Shown here: one piece after another, positions 22,137-33,100 of the stretch
How positions within the stretch are numbered: the first letter of the stretch is position 1
How the letters are laid out: every line of letters begins with the position of its first letter
NCBI GenBank assembly: GCA_001579985.1
Contig: LRSR01004099.1
Coordinates: 1 to 41,825, forward strand
Length of the DNA: 41,825 nucleotides
Source of the DNA: Hypsibius dujardini
Taxonomy: Eukaryota > Tardigrada > Eutardigrada > Parachela > Hypsibiidae
Reading direction: 5' to 3'
Notes under the pieces: generated by a model
Databases searched by the model: none
What the model was told of the DNA's origin: nothing
What the model saw: only the letters and a program-made list of their open reading frames with translations
Position numbers and translations under genes: made by a program

Positions 22137-22548
22137 CAAAGGAATCTGACATGTGCTCAAATTTCGCTTGTTTTGTGAAGGGACTAGTATTAGAAATTGT
22201 TGTCTGGGTAAGACGGCCAGTCCATCAGCTGCGGCGACATTGCGGATCTTTTTTTCCCGGGAACTGCGAAAAGCGCATAGGAAAACAATTTTACATTAAC
22301 CTCGAAACGCCCTATCATAATGCTTGGCCGGATACACGGTTGTTCGTATAGTATTGTACGTACCTAATGCTGAATTAGTAAGCCTGAGAGATTCGTGATG
22401 ACGCGCGATCCTTGACCTATTAATATAAACATTATCCTCAGGATCCATGTCAGCAAGAAATGTGTCTATTGAATTAGAAATAGCACTATAGCGTCTCTCT
22501 CCGCCTTCATTATCTTCATGTCCGGGGAGTGGAAGTGCGTTTACCATA
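22137..22548. other. Block present only in the right duplicate
   Basis: Similarity to the left copy stops at TCAGTTTTCGCAG and resumes at CCTTGGGGATTAATGTAAC. The roughly 410 bp between contain a minus-strand open stretch (22296-22547) reading GHEDNEGGERRYSAISNSI, then FLADMDPEDNVYINR before a possible GTCAAG donor. It may be an exon of an unidentified minus-strand gene or part of an inserted sequence. Its frame does not join the peptide exons at 22841-23520 through an AG acceptor. Confidence 0.35.
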
Positions 22549-22840
22549 TCCTTGGGGATTAATGTAACATTTTTGCTTGGGTTTCTGTTAATTGAAGCAG
22601 TTGCAGCGTCACGAACCGCGGAGCATCATGAGAGTAAAAAGTGAGGAGCGGTCTTGATTTGCGTGCGAGATGGATGACCCTTGGGAGCTGAACTCGTTAT
22701 GCCGGATAAAAAAGTTTGATATAAAATTGATGCTGATTGAGAGGAATAAATAAAAAGATTCAAAAAACGTGTGCTTATATGTGTGTTTGTTAAAGATGAG
22801 GCTTAATTAGAGGTAATCAAGTCTCATTGGACTGGTTCAC

Positions 22841-23520
22841 TCACCCTTGAGCACTCCTTGCCAATCCGAAGTCCGAGTCAAATCCTCCGGTGGGTCTACA
22901 GCGAAAATCAATAACCCACTACCGATATATGGGTCATCGAGAAAAACCAGGAAACCAGGAGCTGTTATCGGGTGAATACTTCAGCATATTTTCGAATGTT
23001 CTTAAAACATTTTTAAGACTTTTTTCGGAACAAATTTCACGACTTTTTTGTACAAAAAAGGTGCTTCTAAACTGCGGCTACAAATTTAATCCACCGACCG
23101 TACCTAGGGCCAAAATTAATCCCGCGCTGAATATAGGCCCCTTAGCTTCATCACTTACATGTACGCCCCGGCAGTGTCGACCTTTCTTAGCGGACCCTCA
23201 CTCTTCACACGTCCGAAGCCCGTTCTAAATCAAATAAAAAGTTTACAGATAAGAAGGACCGTGATTGTAAATTTAAAAAACAATTTATTACACGTACTCT
23301 AAAACAGGATTTTAAATTTAAAAGTTGGCAAGTGTTAGAACGTCAATGGCAGATTTTTGCAAATCGCATCTCATGGGAGTTCTCGATGGTCACTTACATT
23401 GCGGGTTTGTACATTAGGAACGCCGAAGCCAAATGACCTTCCGCGAGCAGTGAACACATTAGCACCACCATCATCCATGACTTCATGGTGAAATTGTGCA
23501 TCGCTGACCTTTGACGCGCC
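22841..23520 (-). CDS. Small secreted peptide precursor, three coding exons
   Basis: Minus strand. Exon 23398-23520 follows a CCCTTCTTAG acceptor. Its ATG at 23501 begins 34 codons whose residues MKSWMMVVLMCSLLAEG form a textbook signal peptide, ending at a GTAAGT donor in phase 2. Exon 23159-23224 (66 nt, open, reading TGFGRVKSEGPLRKV) also ends at GTAAGT in phase 2. Exon 22841-22895 follows TTTTCGCTGTAG and reads GGFDSDFGLARSAQG then TGA. The total is 74 residues. A C-terminal Gly, Lys/Arg cleavage-like sites and small size fit a neuropeptide-like or other secreted peptide. The DFGL-x-R core recalls the start of calcitonin-like DH31 peptides, but the rest of that family pattern is absent, so I do not assign it. 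Further 5' exons may end at 23715 (GTAAGG donor). Confidence 0.5.
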
Positions 23521-23524
23521 TAAG

Positions 23525-24910
23525 AAGGGCCAGAAATTGTCAGTCACACAATAAACTCCACAAGTTATAACTACTAATACTAAACGAATCCGCTAATGGG
23601 TTGTGGTAAATTCAGAACGCGGAAGATTGTCAAAGCCCTCGGCGACAAATTGGGATGAAGCGTAATGAGGCTCATCCCCAATCCCGCAATCGCTTTGTGC
23701 GACTTAATCCTTACCTGCAGCGTCCACGCAGCCTGACGCAGTAATAATGCCCCCATGAGCTCTTTTCCGCTTCCGGCAAATAATCAGCGATGAGCTTGAT
23801 TCACGCTCAATCACCCTGATTGAATCGGTAAGCCCCGACGATCTGCGTTTTTACAGTCAAAGGAGATTTTTTGGTTGTATCTTGACAGAGAAGAAAAGCT
23901 TCCCGAATTCTCTCATAATTGATGGCGTCAAATGGATCGTTTATTCCCGTGTATTTTTTGCTGTGTGCCTGCAGTCTTAATATAAAAAAAACACACGTCT
24001 GCACTTACAGGCGGGATCAGGAACCTCAGGCTGCGTGGTAAGTCTAGACACGCATTTCAATGTGCGAAATATCGACCAATTATGGGGCAATTATTTTGAC
24101 GCCCCAGTGGAGCGCAAGAAACGCATTGAAAACAGTGATTGAGGGGAGTGTTACGAGCGGATGAGAGGAAAAACGACGCCCTGAGACCCCGTCACTCACA
24201 CACGCAAACTGTACAAACAGTCCTTTTCACTTCCTTCACAAAACAAGTCTACTATGAGAATGCGAATAAAAGCCCGCGAAAAAGGAGGGTTGTATTGATG
24301 CGCTATTATTATATAAGCCACACCCAAGCACAACTTAAAGTTGCAATGTTTGACTGTGTCGCGAATATACAGAGGATGAATTACTTACACGCGACCACTT
24401 GCTTGTTTCTTTTCGTGTATACGCGCACGTGCGGTTTTTGCACATCTCACACACAAAAAAATGCGCAACCAAGTTGTTGTTGTTTACTTCGTCAGTTGGA
24501 ATTTTCACTTGCTCTAAAAATGATGCTCCCAATTAGTTCTGGACTCAAGGCCTCGATTTTGATCTTATACCAGCTCAATTAAAGATTTTGAAAAAAGTGG
24601 TCGCGTGTAAGTGATTCATCCTCTGTATCGACGCGCACCTCTCTCTGCTGGGCGCCTTGTATACACAGAGAACCGTAGACCGTGCCGCCCGGCGGGGCTA
24701 TTAAACAAACCCAAAAAAGCTTTGAACATAAAAATACACATACAAAAAAGAAACATCGATCAATCAACAGAAACATTATTTCCTTAACCATTTCAATAAT
24801 TTCTTTTTTACAGCATATCGTTCAGGTTGTTAAAGAATTAGTCACTCACAATTTAGGTGATTGGCTTCTGACAGCTAACTGGTAAGTGATGGACTTCTTG
24901 TGCAACGAAC
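23525..24910. other. Non-coding stretch with possible short exons
   Basis: No clear gene. GTAAGG and GTAAGT donors on the minus strand at 23714 and 24008 could end untranslated exons of the peptide gene. On the plus strand a 27-base segment at 24011-24037 lies between an AG and a GTAAGT and could equally be a micro-exon. The plus ORF at 24139-24582 has no recognisable features. Bases 24547-24582 resemble 14948-14990 (CTCGATTT, then CCAGCTCAATTAA), a small dispersed repeat. Confidence 0.4.
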
Positions 24911-24911
24911 C

Positions 24912-25216
24912 GGTGCGAGGAGGGTGCCCTAATTCTAGCCACCCCACGCCTGGCATTTCCATTATATTGGGATCTTTCCTATACCAAGCAAACGCTCTGG
25001 GTTGAAATCACTACGTGGGTTGAATCAGTCGGGTGGCGGAGGGCGCCACGAGTGTAAATTGTAAACAACACTCATTCAGCAATACACATACCGCCTGCGG
25101 CGCCCTCCGTCACCCGACTGATTCAACCCATGTGGTGATTCAACCCAGAGCGTTTGCCTGGTACATTTAAGTTAGAACACAAAAAGAGGTGGTTACTGTT
25201 AGGACACCCTCCTCAT
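24912..25216. mobile_element. 305-bp fold-back MITE
   Basis: The terminal repeats are about 20 bp (GAGGAGGGTGCCCTAA on the left; the right end reads TTAGGACACCCTCCTC). A second, longer inverted pair spans 24983-25050 and 25095-25162: AAACGCTCTGGGTTGAA, TGGGTTGAATCAGTCGGGTG and GAGGGCGCC are matched in reverse complement with few differences. The loop is about 45 bp. No coding capacity is visible. Confidence 0.85.
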
Positions 25217-25545
25217 ACACATAACAATGCTTCGTCTGTAGCACAGGTCCGGAAGAAACTGAACGAGCGACTCGAGACGGACAAGAAAAAAACTTGCTAG
25301 ATTTATTTTGGATTAATAGGAACATGCAGTACTCGGACGAGTACATAAAATCAGGCGTACCGTACCGCTACTAGTACCTATCACATTTTTGCCTGCCCTA
25401 AACGACAGTCAACCAATAGCAATGCCAGCCACACTGGGACTACACCTATACACATCTATCAAGAAAAAAAATTAACATCCTTCCAACTAGAGTCAAATTT
25501 AAAATTTTTCAAATCGATTAACATTCCCTAAATTTGTTTCCGGTC

Positions 25546-25626
25546 TCAGGGGGCGGAGCTATGACCTGATAACAGAAATTCGCTCGCAAATTCAATTTCC
25601 TAACTATGCGTAGCTCCGCCCCCTGA
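25546..25626. repeat. 81-bp inverted repeat with perfect 16-bp arms
   Basis: TCAGGGGGCGGAGCTA at 25546-25561 and its exact reverse complement at 25611-25626 enclose 49 AT-rich bases. It is probably a minimal MITE or a solo TIR pair. Confidence 0.8.
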
Positions 25627-26169
25627 TTGCCAAACAATATTCTGCTATGTCAATCGATGCAAAATCGAATTTCGGTTGTAGCAGCGTTAAGAAAAATGAT
25701 TTTACTTTTTAAACCGATTTCCACTGAACAGCAATACAGTGCTGCTCAAAGTGCCAACTTTTGCCATGCCTGTCAGCGGCTGCTTGCAGCATTTGTTGCA
25801 GTACGCATTTATATCGAGCTCGCTCACTCGCTCGCACGCACAAGCGACAGCACTTCTCCAGGTAATTTCAGACATCATGATCCGCGGCTTGAATGGACCT
25901 CGACAGGCAATTTGGAAAAAGTGGGTGGGAGTGGGTGACTCACACGTGCGCCGTGGTTGATGGTGGGTGGGTGGTGAGTAGGTTAACTTGCGGTTTTACC
26001 GTGTGTAACTTTACTCCTACAGAATTAACAAGATGATAACAACACCGAAGATTGGAGTGCTGATCCAGCCTTACGTACCGTGAGTACGAACCTACTTACC
26101 TACTTACCTACGAACTTACCTACTGAGTCGACAAATGTGATTCACGTTAAACGGTTGGATCCAGCCCAG

Positions 26170-26313
26170 TGCATAAAATATGAAATTTTTATTGTCCAAC
26201 TTTGGAAATCCAAATTTGTTTTGGACGCAGCACAGCGTCTGATCGATTATTCATCAGAAATACGAGATTATCTCAAAAAAATTGTGAGGGGCGATTCTGA
26301 ATTCGACTTTTGA
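26170..26313 (+). CDS. Possible terminal exon, unidentified
   Basis: After a CCAGCCCAG acceptor-like site, 47 codons read in a protein-like way (QLWKSKFVLDAAQRLIDYSS) and end in TGA. A short candidate exon upstream (26022-26080, with a GTGAGT donor) has the wrong phase for the nicest join, so the gene model is not closed. It could be chance. It lies just outside the retroelement. Confidence 0.2.
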   Translation, partial: CIKYEIFIVQLWKSKFVLDAAQRLIDYSSEIRDYLKKIVRGDSEFDF

Positions 26314-26660
26314 AAGTCTTTCCCAGTAAAATACGCTGGCTCCTTGCGGCATATAATGTCCCACGGATACAGTCGCCGTCCAGATTGGCACGTCAATGGA
26401 TCTGTTGCCGCACGAGAACCACGGAGGAATACGTTCGTAACGAGCGCTGAATTCCTAATAATTTGGCAGGATGAAAGCGAATGTTGGGCCACGCCCAACA
26501 AGTCTTCATATTCAATCATTACAGCTATTAAACTCACTAGTACCTGATTTAGTTAGTAAGTCTATCTACCTTATTAACCCTATTCTGCTGCTACAGCCAA
26601 TTACTTGTATGTAATTGTGATGAATGTGCTATTTCCTACCATTTCTATAGTTAACACTTT

Positions 26661-26670
26661 ACTATATAAT
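26661..26670 (+). promoter_or_regulatory. TATA-like element of the 5' LTR
   Basis: ACTATATAAT is preceded by GTTAACACTTT. The same context is conserved in the 3' LTR (41751-41760) and in the solo LTR (about 16780), making it the most conserved block among the three LTRs and the likely core promoter. Confidence 0.6.
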
Positions 26671-26756
26671 CATACGTTTTATTAGTTTTAGGGCAGATAT
26701 ATTTTCTTCTTTCCTTTCTTCCAGTTTTCTTCCCTACCTTTTCCTACAGTCAGTCT

Positions 26757-26762
26757 AATAAA
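26757..26762 (+). terminator. Poly(A) signal in the 5' LTR
   Basis: AATAAA lies about 90 bp after the TATA-like block, where an LTR's R region normally carries its polyadenylation signal. The matching part of the 3' LTR lies beyond the window. Confidence 0.55.
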
Positions 26763-26802
26763 CTTGTTACCTACCAAACTTCCTGTTGGTATACCTAACA
26801 AT

Positions 26803-26820
26803 TGGTTCCGAATAGCAGTG
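26803..26820 (+). other. Candidate primer binding site
   Basis: TGGTTCCGAATAGCAGTG starts two bases after the LTR end, the expected place, and begins with TGG complementary to a tRNA CCA end. I cannot assign the tRNA. The leader from here to 27103 has no ORF of note. Confidence 0.45.
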
Positions 26821-27103
26821 GCGACTAGATAAGGGAGTGCACGCCCTGTCTAGCTCGTGGAGTGACCTTTAGCAGCGATCGCACCAGTTTTTCGAGGTCT
26901 CCTGTTTTCCTCACCGTTTGAAGGTACGAGTACTGTTATATACCGCGACGAGTAGGCGGCCAGTTCGCTTTACGGAGTGTCTGGTTGGGCTCGAGAGTTG
27001 GTTGTAACTACTACTCATTGCTTTTGACGGGTGGCGTTAACAGTGTACCAAGAGATTTCTGGAGGTAAATTATTGCAAGGGGAAGAAGGGACGTCATCCC
27101 AGA

Positions 27104-30100
27104 ATGCCAAGTGACAACGAAACGGATAGTGGAAGCAGCGGAAACGGCGGAGGCGCACAGCAGCGGCAACTGCAGCGTCCTGCACCGTCATTGGCATCAA
27201 CTTCAACGGCCGCTACAACCCAGGGGGGAGTCACGGTCAAGACAATCGCAGACGCGGTGGTTACCCAGCAAAGTCAGATGGCAATTAGGGGACCAGTCGC
27301 AATGCCGAAATTCGGGAACAAGGATACCGAAGAAATTGGAATGTTTCTCCGACGCTACGAAATGGCAGGACATGCCCAAAAATGGACGGATGAGGATCTG
27401 CTGGCAATGCTGCCACTCTCCCTGGAGGAAGGAAGTGGAGCAGAGTACTGGTATGTACGGACCGTCATTCCAGGGACCTGGGCCGAGTTGAAAGACCTCA
27501 TGTTGAAAAACTTTCGCCCACCAACCTTTTTGGAGTACCAACAAAAAGCATTGGCGAGACGGGTCATGAAAGATACTGAGTCAATCAACACCTACTTCGA
27601 AGAGGTGATGAAGCTTTACGATGTTCTTGAAAGCTTGGGAAAAGCATTTACCGACTTGGAAAAAGCGGATAAACTAACTAGCGGACTTCACGGCAACCTG
27701 TTTCGTGACGTGACCATGATGGCTCCGACAACACCTCAAGATTTTCTGATCAAGTCCGGAAAAGCCATTGACATGGAAATTCGTGTGCAAAAGAAACCGC
27801 ACAGCTCGCGAGTAGAAATTTTGCCAAACGCTATTATCGACCCGGTCAGTCTGCACGGTGAGCAGCGACAGAACCGTGGAAACTATCGCGGAAATCACTT
27901 TGACCCGAATTACCAAGAAACGAAGGGGCGCTCTGGGCAACACAACGGTGGAGAAAGATTTCGCGTCTACGACGACAGATTTCTATCTTTTCAGCCGGAG
28001 AGTTACAAGCCGAAATCAGGCTGGGAAAGTGACCGCCAGCAAAACAGATATGAGGGACAAAGAAATGGATACGGACCGAACGATCGTGAGCGGCATGACC
28101 AGTGGCAGGCGCCGAGAGGTCATGGCCGAGAAGTCTGGCCGAAACAAAATTTTAACAGAGAAAACGGTGGCGGGCGATTCCAAAATGGACCGCAGTTTCA
28201 AGGACATAGGAACGGGCAGCAGTATGCGAATCAACAGGGCAGAAACCAGTGGCAACGCGGATCCGGGGACAATAACCAACCGCCGGGAGGCCAACCACAA
28301 CAGGTTCCACGCAGAAACATGGGGGCGCCACAGGAGCCGCGAAAAGCCCCAGCCTGTTACAATTGTGGGGGACCGCATTTTAAAACACAGTGCACTCAAC
28401 CAACAGTGGGAGGACCACAAGCCCGACAACAAGTCAACTTGGTACAAGGAGTACAGGACATGGCAGATCTGTCAATCTTTGTTATTGAGTTTGGAATTAA
28501 TGAGAACAACTACAACGCCATGACGCTGTCGGTGGCGGACCGATTAATCACCGGGGTACTAACCCAACGCGTGAAGTCCACTATTGGACTGAAAGCCATC
28601 ACAGATCTAGGATTGGGAGATCTAATCGATGGCGAGCATCACTGGCAGCTCGAGCTGCCCGGAGCACCAATTTTTAGGGTAGTTGGAAAAGCTACCATCG
28701 ACGTGAACATTTTTGGACAAGTATGGACCTTGGAAATGGAAATCACGGACACAAAGCCGGAAGCGCGCGACATTTATTTGAGCTACGCGGACTCCTACAT
28801 GATGCTGGAAGGTCGATTTTGTCAACGCAGATTGGAGAACATCAACTACGATTGGATCGACCTCATGTGGCACAATACGACAAAAACACCGATACAAGGG
28901 ACCACAGGACCGGTGAGTGAGAACCTCCTAAATAACACGGCAACAGGATTAGGAGTCGACCACTCGGTGGAGGGCAACCCTGAATTAAACCGCGCGACAG
29001 AAAGTTTAGCAATCTCAGAAGTAGAGATGGAGGACGTTTACGGAAGCCAGAAATCGGGAGTCGCAGACTCGGTGGAGGGCAATGAGAGGCAAGGGCATAA
29101 CCCCCCGGGCGTGAAGGACACAGCAGTGAGCATCGAAAACACCTCGAAAGCGATCTCTACCACCATGGAACATGTCGACCTCTCAGACCTGTTTGCAGTG
29201 ACGGAGACGGTTGAAAAAGGATGTCAGACCGAAAAAGACAAACGTTGTTATCGATGTCAAGGGTCCGGGCACAAAGCACGAAACTGCAGACGAAAACCAA
29301 AAGTCAAACCAGAAACAGGAGTACCGGGGGAGGTGTCGATCATCAGCGACGGCATGTTTTCAATACAAAACTACCATGAAAATCGACCGATGTTGGATTT
29401 GAAAATTGAGGGATATCCGGCGAAGTGCTTGTGGGACACGGGGTCATGTGTATCAGCCGTATCCTCAGAGGTCATCAAACAGTTGGGGTTAGAACATCTG
29501 GTAGACCCGTTTCAAAAGTTTCAGCTACGGAGTGCGACGGGGCACCAAGTGATGAGTGAAGGAGCAATACAACTGAAAGTGGATACATTCGGCCGACAAG
29601 CGAACCTTTTGGTACAGGTTTTTCGAGACATGCCCGGACAGTTAGACATGATTCTTGGATGGCCGGATACGCGCCGGATTTTGGATCAACCAGGCAAAGG
29701 ACAATTTGGAGGATTTTCAAAAAACCTCTATTCTAGCATGCAAGAAGCACGCAGAACGGCAGAGAAAGAAGACATCGTAGACCTATCACGATTGGAAAAG
29801 CCTTTCTCAACTATGTTTCCGAAAGAAGTTTTGTTCATGAGTTCTACCATGCCGGGAGGGAATGACATCAAGAAGCCCAAACTCGAATGTCCCTGCGGAT
29901 ACATGTCGGAATCGGAATATGAAAAAGTGCGGCATGGTGACGTGTGCATCGAAGCCATGAAAGCATGCAAGGAGATTCCACATTTCACATGCGACTGTGG
30001 AAACCGTTTTACGGGCAAATCTATCTGGTTAGCACATCGCAAGATCTGCCATGGGGATAAGAAGCCATTTGTATGCCCAGTTAGGGGATGCTTCTTTGAT

Positions 30101-33100
30101 GCGACAACATTTTGCCAAGCAATAGAGCATGCCAGATATCACCGAGAGTGGGATGCAAAACGGACAACACAAGTGGGCGAAATACTTTTGTGTTCCACGG
30201 TCGGTAATACTGTTTCACAAAGCGTCGAACTGCAGAGCAAAAACCCACTTCTGAAGATTCACGAACTAAAGTACGGGACACATCTGGAACCAGAGCAGCT
30301 CTTCGCACTCAAGCGGCTCATCTTAAAATACGAGGACCTTTTTGGGACGGAAGAGATTCCCATCGGTCAAGCAAAGATCAAGCCCATCGAATTCCATACA
30401 ATCCCAGGAATCAAGCCAGTATGGCAACCTGTTCGCCGGTTGTGCAAGAAAGAAATGGAAATGGTGGACAAAGACATAAAACAGCAATGCAAAGACGGAA
30501 GGATGGAGCCGAGTCGCTCTCCTTGGCAAAGTCCAATTCATTTAGCACCAAAAGGACCGGATGCAAAACGTCTGGTGGGTGACTACAAAAAACTGAACGA
30601 GGTCCTGGTGGAGCCCAAGTACCCAATACCGCTGATCAGTGACGTTCTGGATCAACTTCGGGGGTCTAATTATTTCACAACGTTGGATTTGACATGCGGA
30701 TTTCAACAATTACCAGTGGCCGAAAGTTCCAGAGACATCTTGTCCCTCACAACAACAAGCGGAACGTTCCGACCAAGAACTTTACCATACGGCACGAACT
30801 GCAGTGGAGCAATTTTTCAACAAACGATGATTCAAATTTTCGGAGACCTGTTGGGGAAGCACCTGTCTGCAATTTACATCGATGATATGTCCCTTGGCCA
30901 CGTAACGTTCCCAGAACACCTACATTCTTTGGAGCTGGTGTTTATGCGGCTACGAGAAGCAAATTTAACACTTCAAATAAACAAGTGCCGCTTTGCAATG
31001 CCCTCAGTCAAGTTACTGGGATTCATTTTGTCACAAGAGGGAATCTCTCAAGACCCGGAAAAGACGAGAGCGATCAAAGAGTATCCCACACCAACAACAG
31101 CAACAGCAGTTCGGGCATTTTACGGACTAGCTTCATTCTACCGCATGTACATTCCAAAGTTTGCGGAGATTTCCAAACCCCTGACGCTACTTTACGCTGG
31201 AAAGGAGATCAAAAAGAATTCCAAAATCACCTGGGGGCCAGACCAGCAGAAGGCTTTCGAGACTTTGAAGGAGAGACTCACTACTTTTCCGTGTTTGGCC
31301 TACTTCCAAGATGAATTGGAAACATTCGTACACTGTGATGCAAGCAGCGTCGCATGTGGAGCAGTCCTCGCACAGAAACACGGAAAGTACCTTCGACCGG
31401 TAGCATTTGCTAGCCGAGCGTGGGTCGGACCAGAAAAGAATTTATCTACGGTGGAAAAAGAGGCACTTTGCATCGTGTGGATTTCGGTGAAATGGCGCTC
31501 GTACTTAGTTTATCGGGAAGTGACCATAGTGACGGACCAGAAGTCACTGACCTGGCTCTTTTCGCTGAAGACACCAAACGAGAAGCTAACACGGTGGGCA
31601 ATTCTGCTTAGTCAATTCCGTTTCAAAATTGTTCATAAAAGCGGAGTACTCAACCGGGATGCCGACGCGCTCAGCCGTTACGCCGTGGGGGAGAACCCGT
31701 CGGACGCGGAGAATGTCATGAACGCAGAAGTGATGACCCTCGCGGAAATCGATATGCGAGTGGAACAGCTGAGCGACAAATTTTGTGGCGACTTGATTAG
31801 TTTCTTAGAAGGAAACACACAGAACCCTTCCGACAGACTCAAGCGTCTGAGCACGGGATTTCACGTAGATGACGGGGTACTATATTATCGGGTGAAAGAG
31901 GAAGGATGGAACAGAGAGTTGCTGGTCCTACCTCAATCTCAATGGCTGGAGGTTTGCGCCAACATCCATGACCACAAAGCATGCATGGCTCATCTGGGAT
32001 ACAAGAAATGCCTGGACGTATTGAGCACACGATTTTATTTCAAAAACATGGCGAAGTTCCTGCGGAAATTCATCAGTTCATGCGTGGTGTGCCAAACCCG
32101 GAACCCTATGGCAAGCACCAAGCTGGGAAAACTGCAAACAATTCCAATACCAGCACGAGCTTTCAGCACGGTGGTGTGCGACACGGTCGGTCCACTAAAC
32201 CGGACAAGCTCGGGCGGCCACAAATATCTTTTGACAGCATGTTGCGAACTCACATCATTCATCATTGCCAAACCAGTGAAAAATCACACCTCATTGGAGT
32301 TCGCGAAGTTTTTACTCTACGACGTCATCCTACGATACGGTTTCATTCGAATCCTTCGGAGCGACAAAGGCACGGAAATGGAAGGGGTAGTCAAAGAGCT
32401 ACTGAAGCTACTGGAGGTCAAACACTTGAAAGGAAGTGGCTATCGACCGCAGACAACTGGAAAAATTGAGACACAACATCGCAGTCTGGGGCGGATACTT
32501 GCCAAGTTGTGCAGTGAGAACCAGAAAGACTGGAACCTGGCTGTACCATTTGCTTGTTTCGCAATGAACGCAGCGAAACATGCAGTGACTGGAGTGAGCC
32601 CATATCAAGCGGTTTATGGGGTGCCGTGCTTGTTCCAATTCGACATGGCATACCCAGTGCGCGAGCAACTGGACCCATTCATCATGGCTACGGCAGACCG
32701 TATTGCGAACATCCAAGCCTTCATCAAGTACAATATAGCGGAAAACAAGCGGTACTCGGAAGCACTGGTCAACGAAACGCGAAAGCCGGTGACCCTGAAG
32801 GTGGGGGACAAGTGCCTATTATTCTCACCGATGCGAAAAGCGGACCAGACGGCAAAACTGACACATTTCTTCACGGGACCTTACGAGGTGCTGGAGCAGA
32901 CCAGTCCCGTGAATTTCCGAATTTCGTACAACCGCCCCGGAGAGACAAAGGGGACAATTATCAATGTGGCGAGGCTGAAGCAGTGGCACGACCGACAAAT
33001 GTTGGAACAGGAAGTAGCCGAATCTTCAGACCAAGAAAGCGCGGAGATTACACAAAGAACGGTTACCTTCAATGATCCGGAAGTTTCGGAAGAAACGGTC

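Larger units (their letters stand above)
26482..26800 (+). repeat. 5' LTR, 319 bp
   Basis: Begins TGTTGGGCCACGCCCAACAA and ends TATACCTAACA, so it has TG...CA ends. It also carries a near-palindromic TTGGGCCACGCCCAA start, a TATA-like ACTATATAAT at 26661-26670 and AATAAA at 26757-26762, giving a U3-R-U5 order. It is related to 41584-41825 and to the solo LTR at 16625-16914. Confidence 0.9.

Noticed and set aside
24139-24582. 147-codon plus-strand ORF
   Set aside because: No ATG-proximal features, mixed composition, no splice context, and the end overlaps a dispersed repeat. It is kept only as a note in the non-coding entry.
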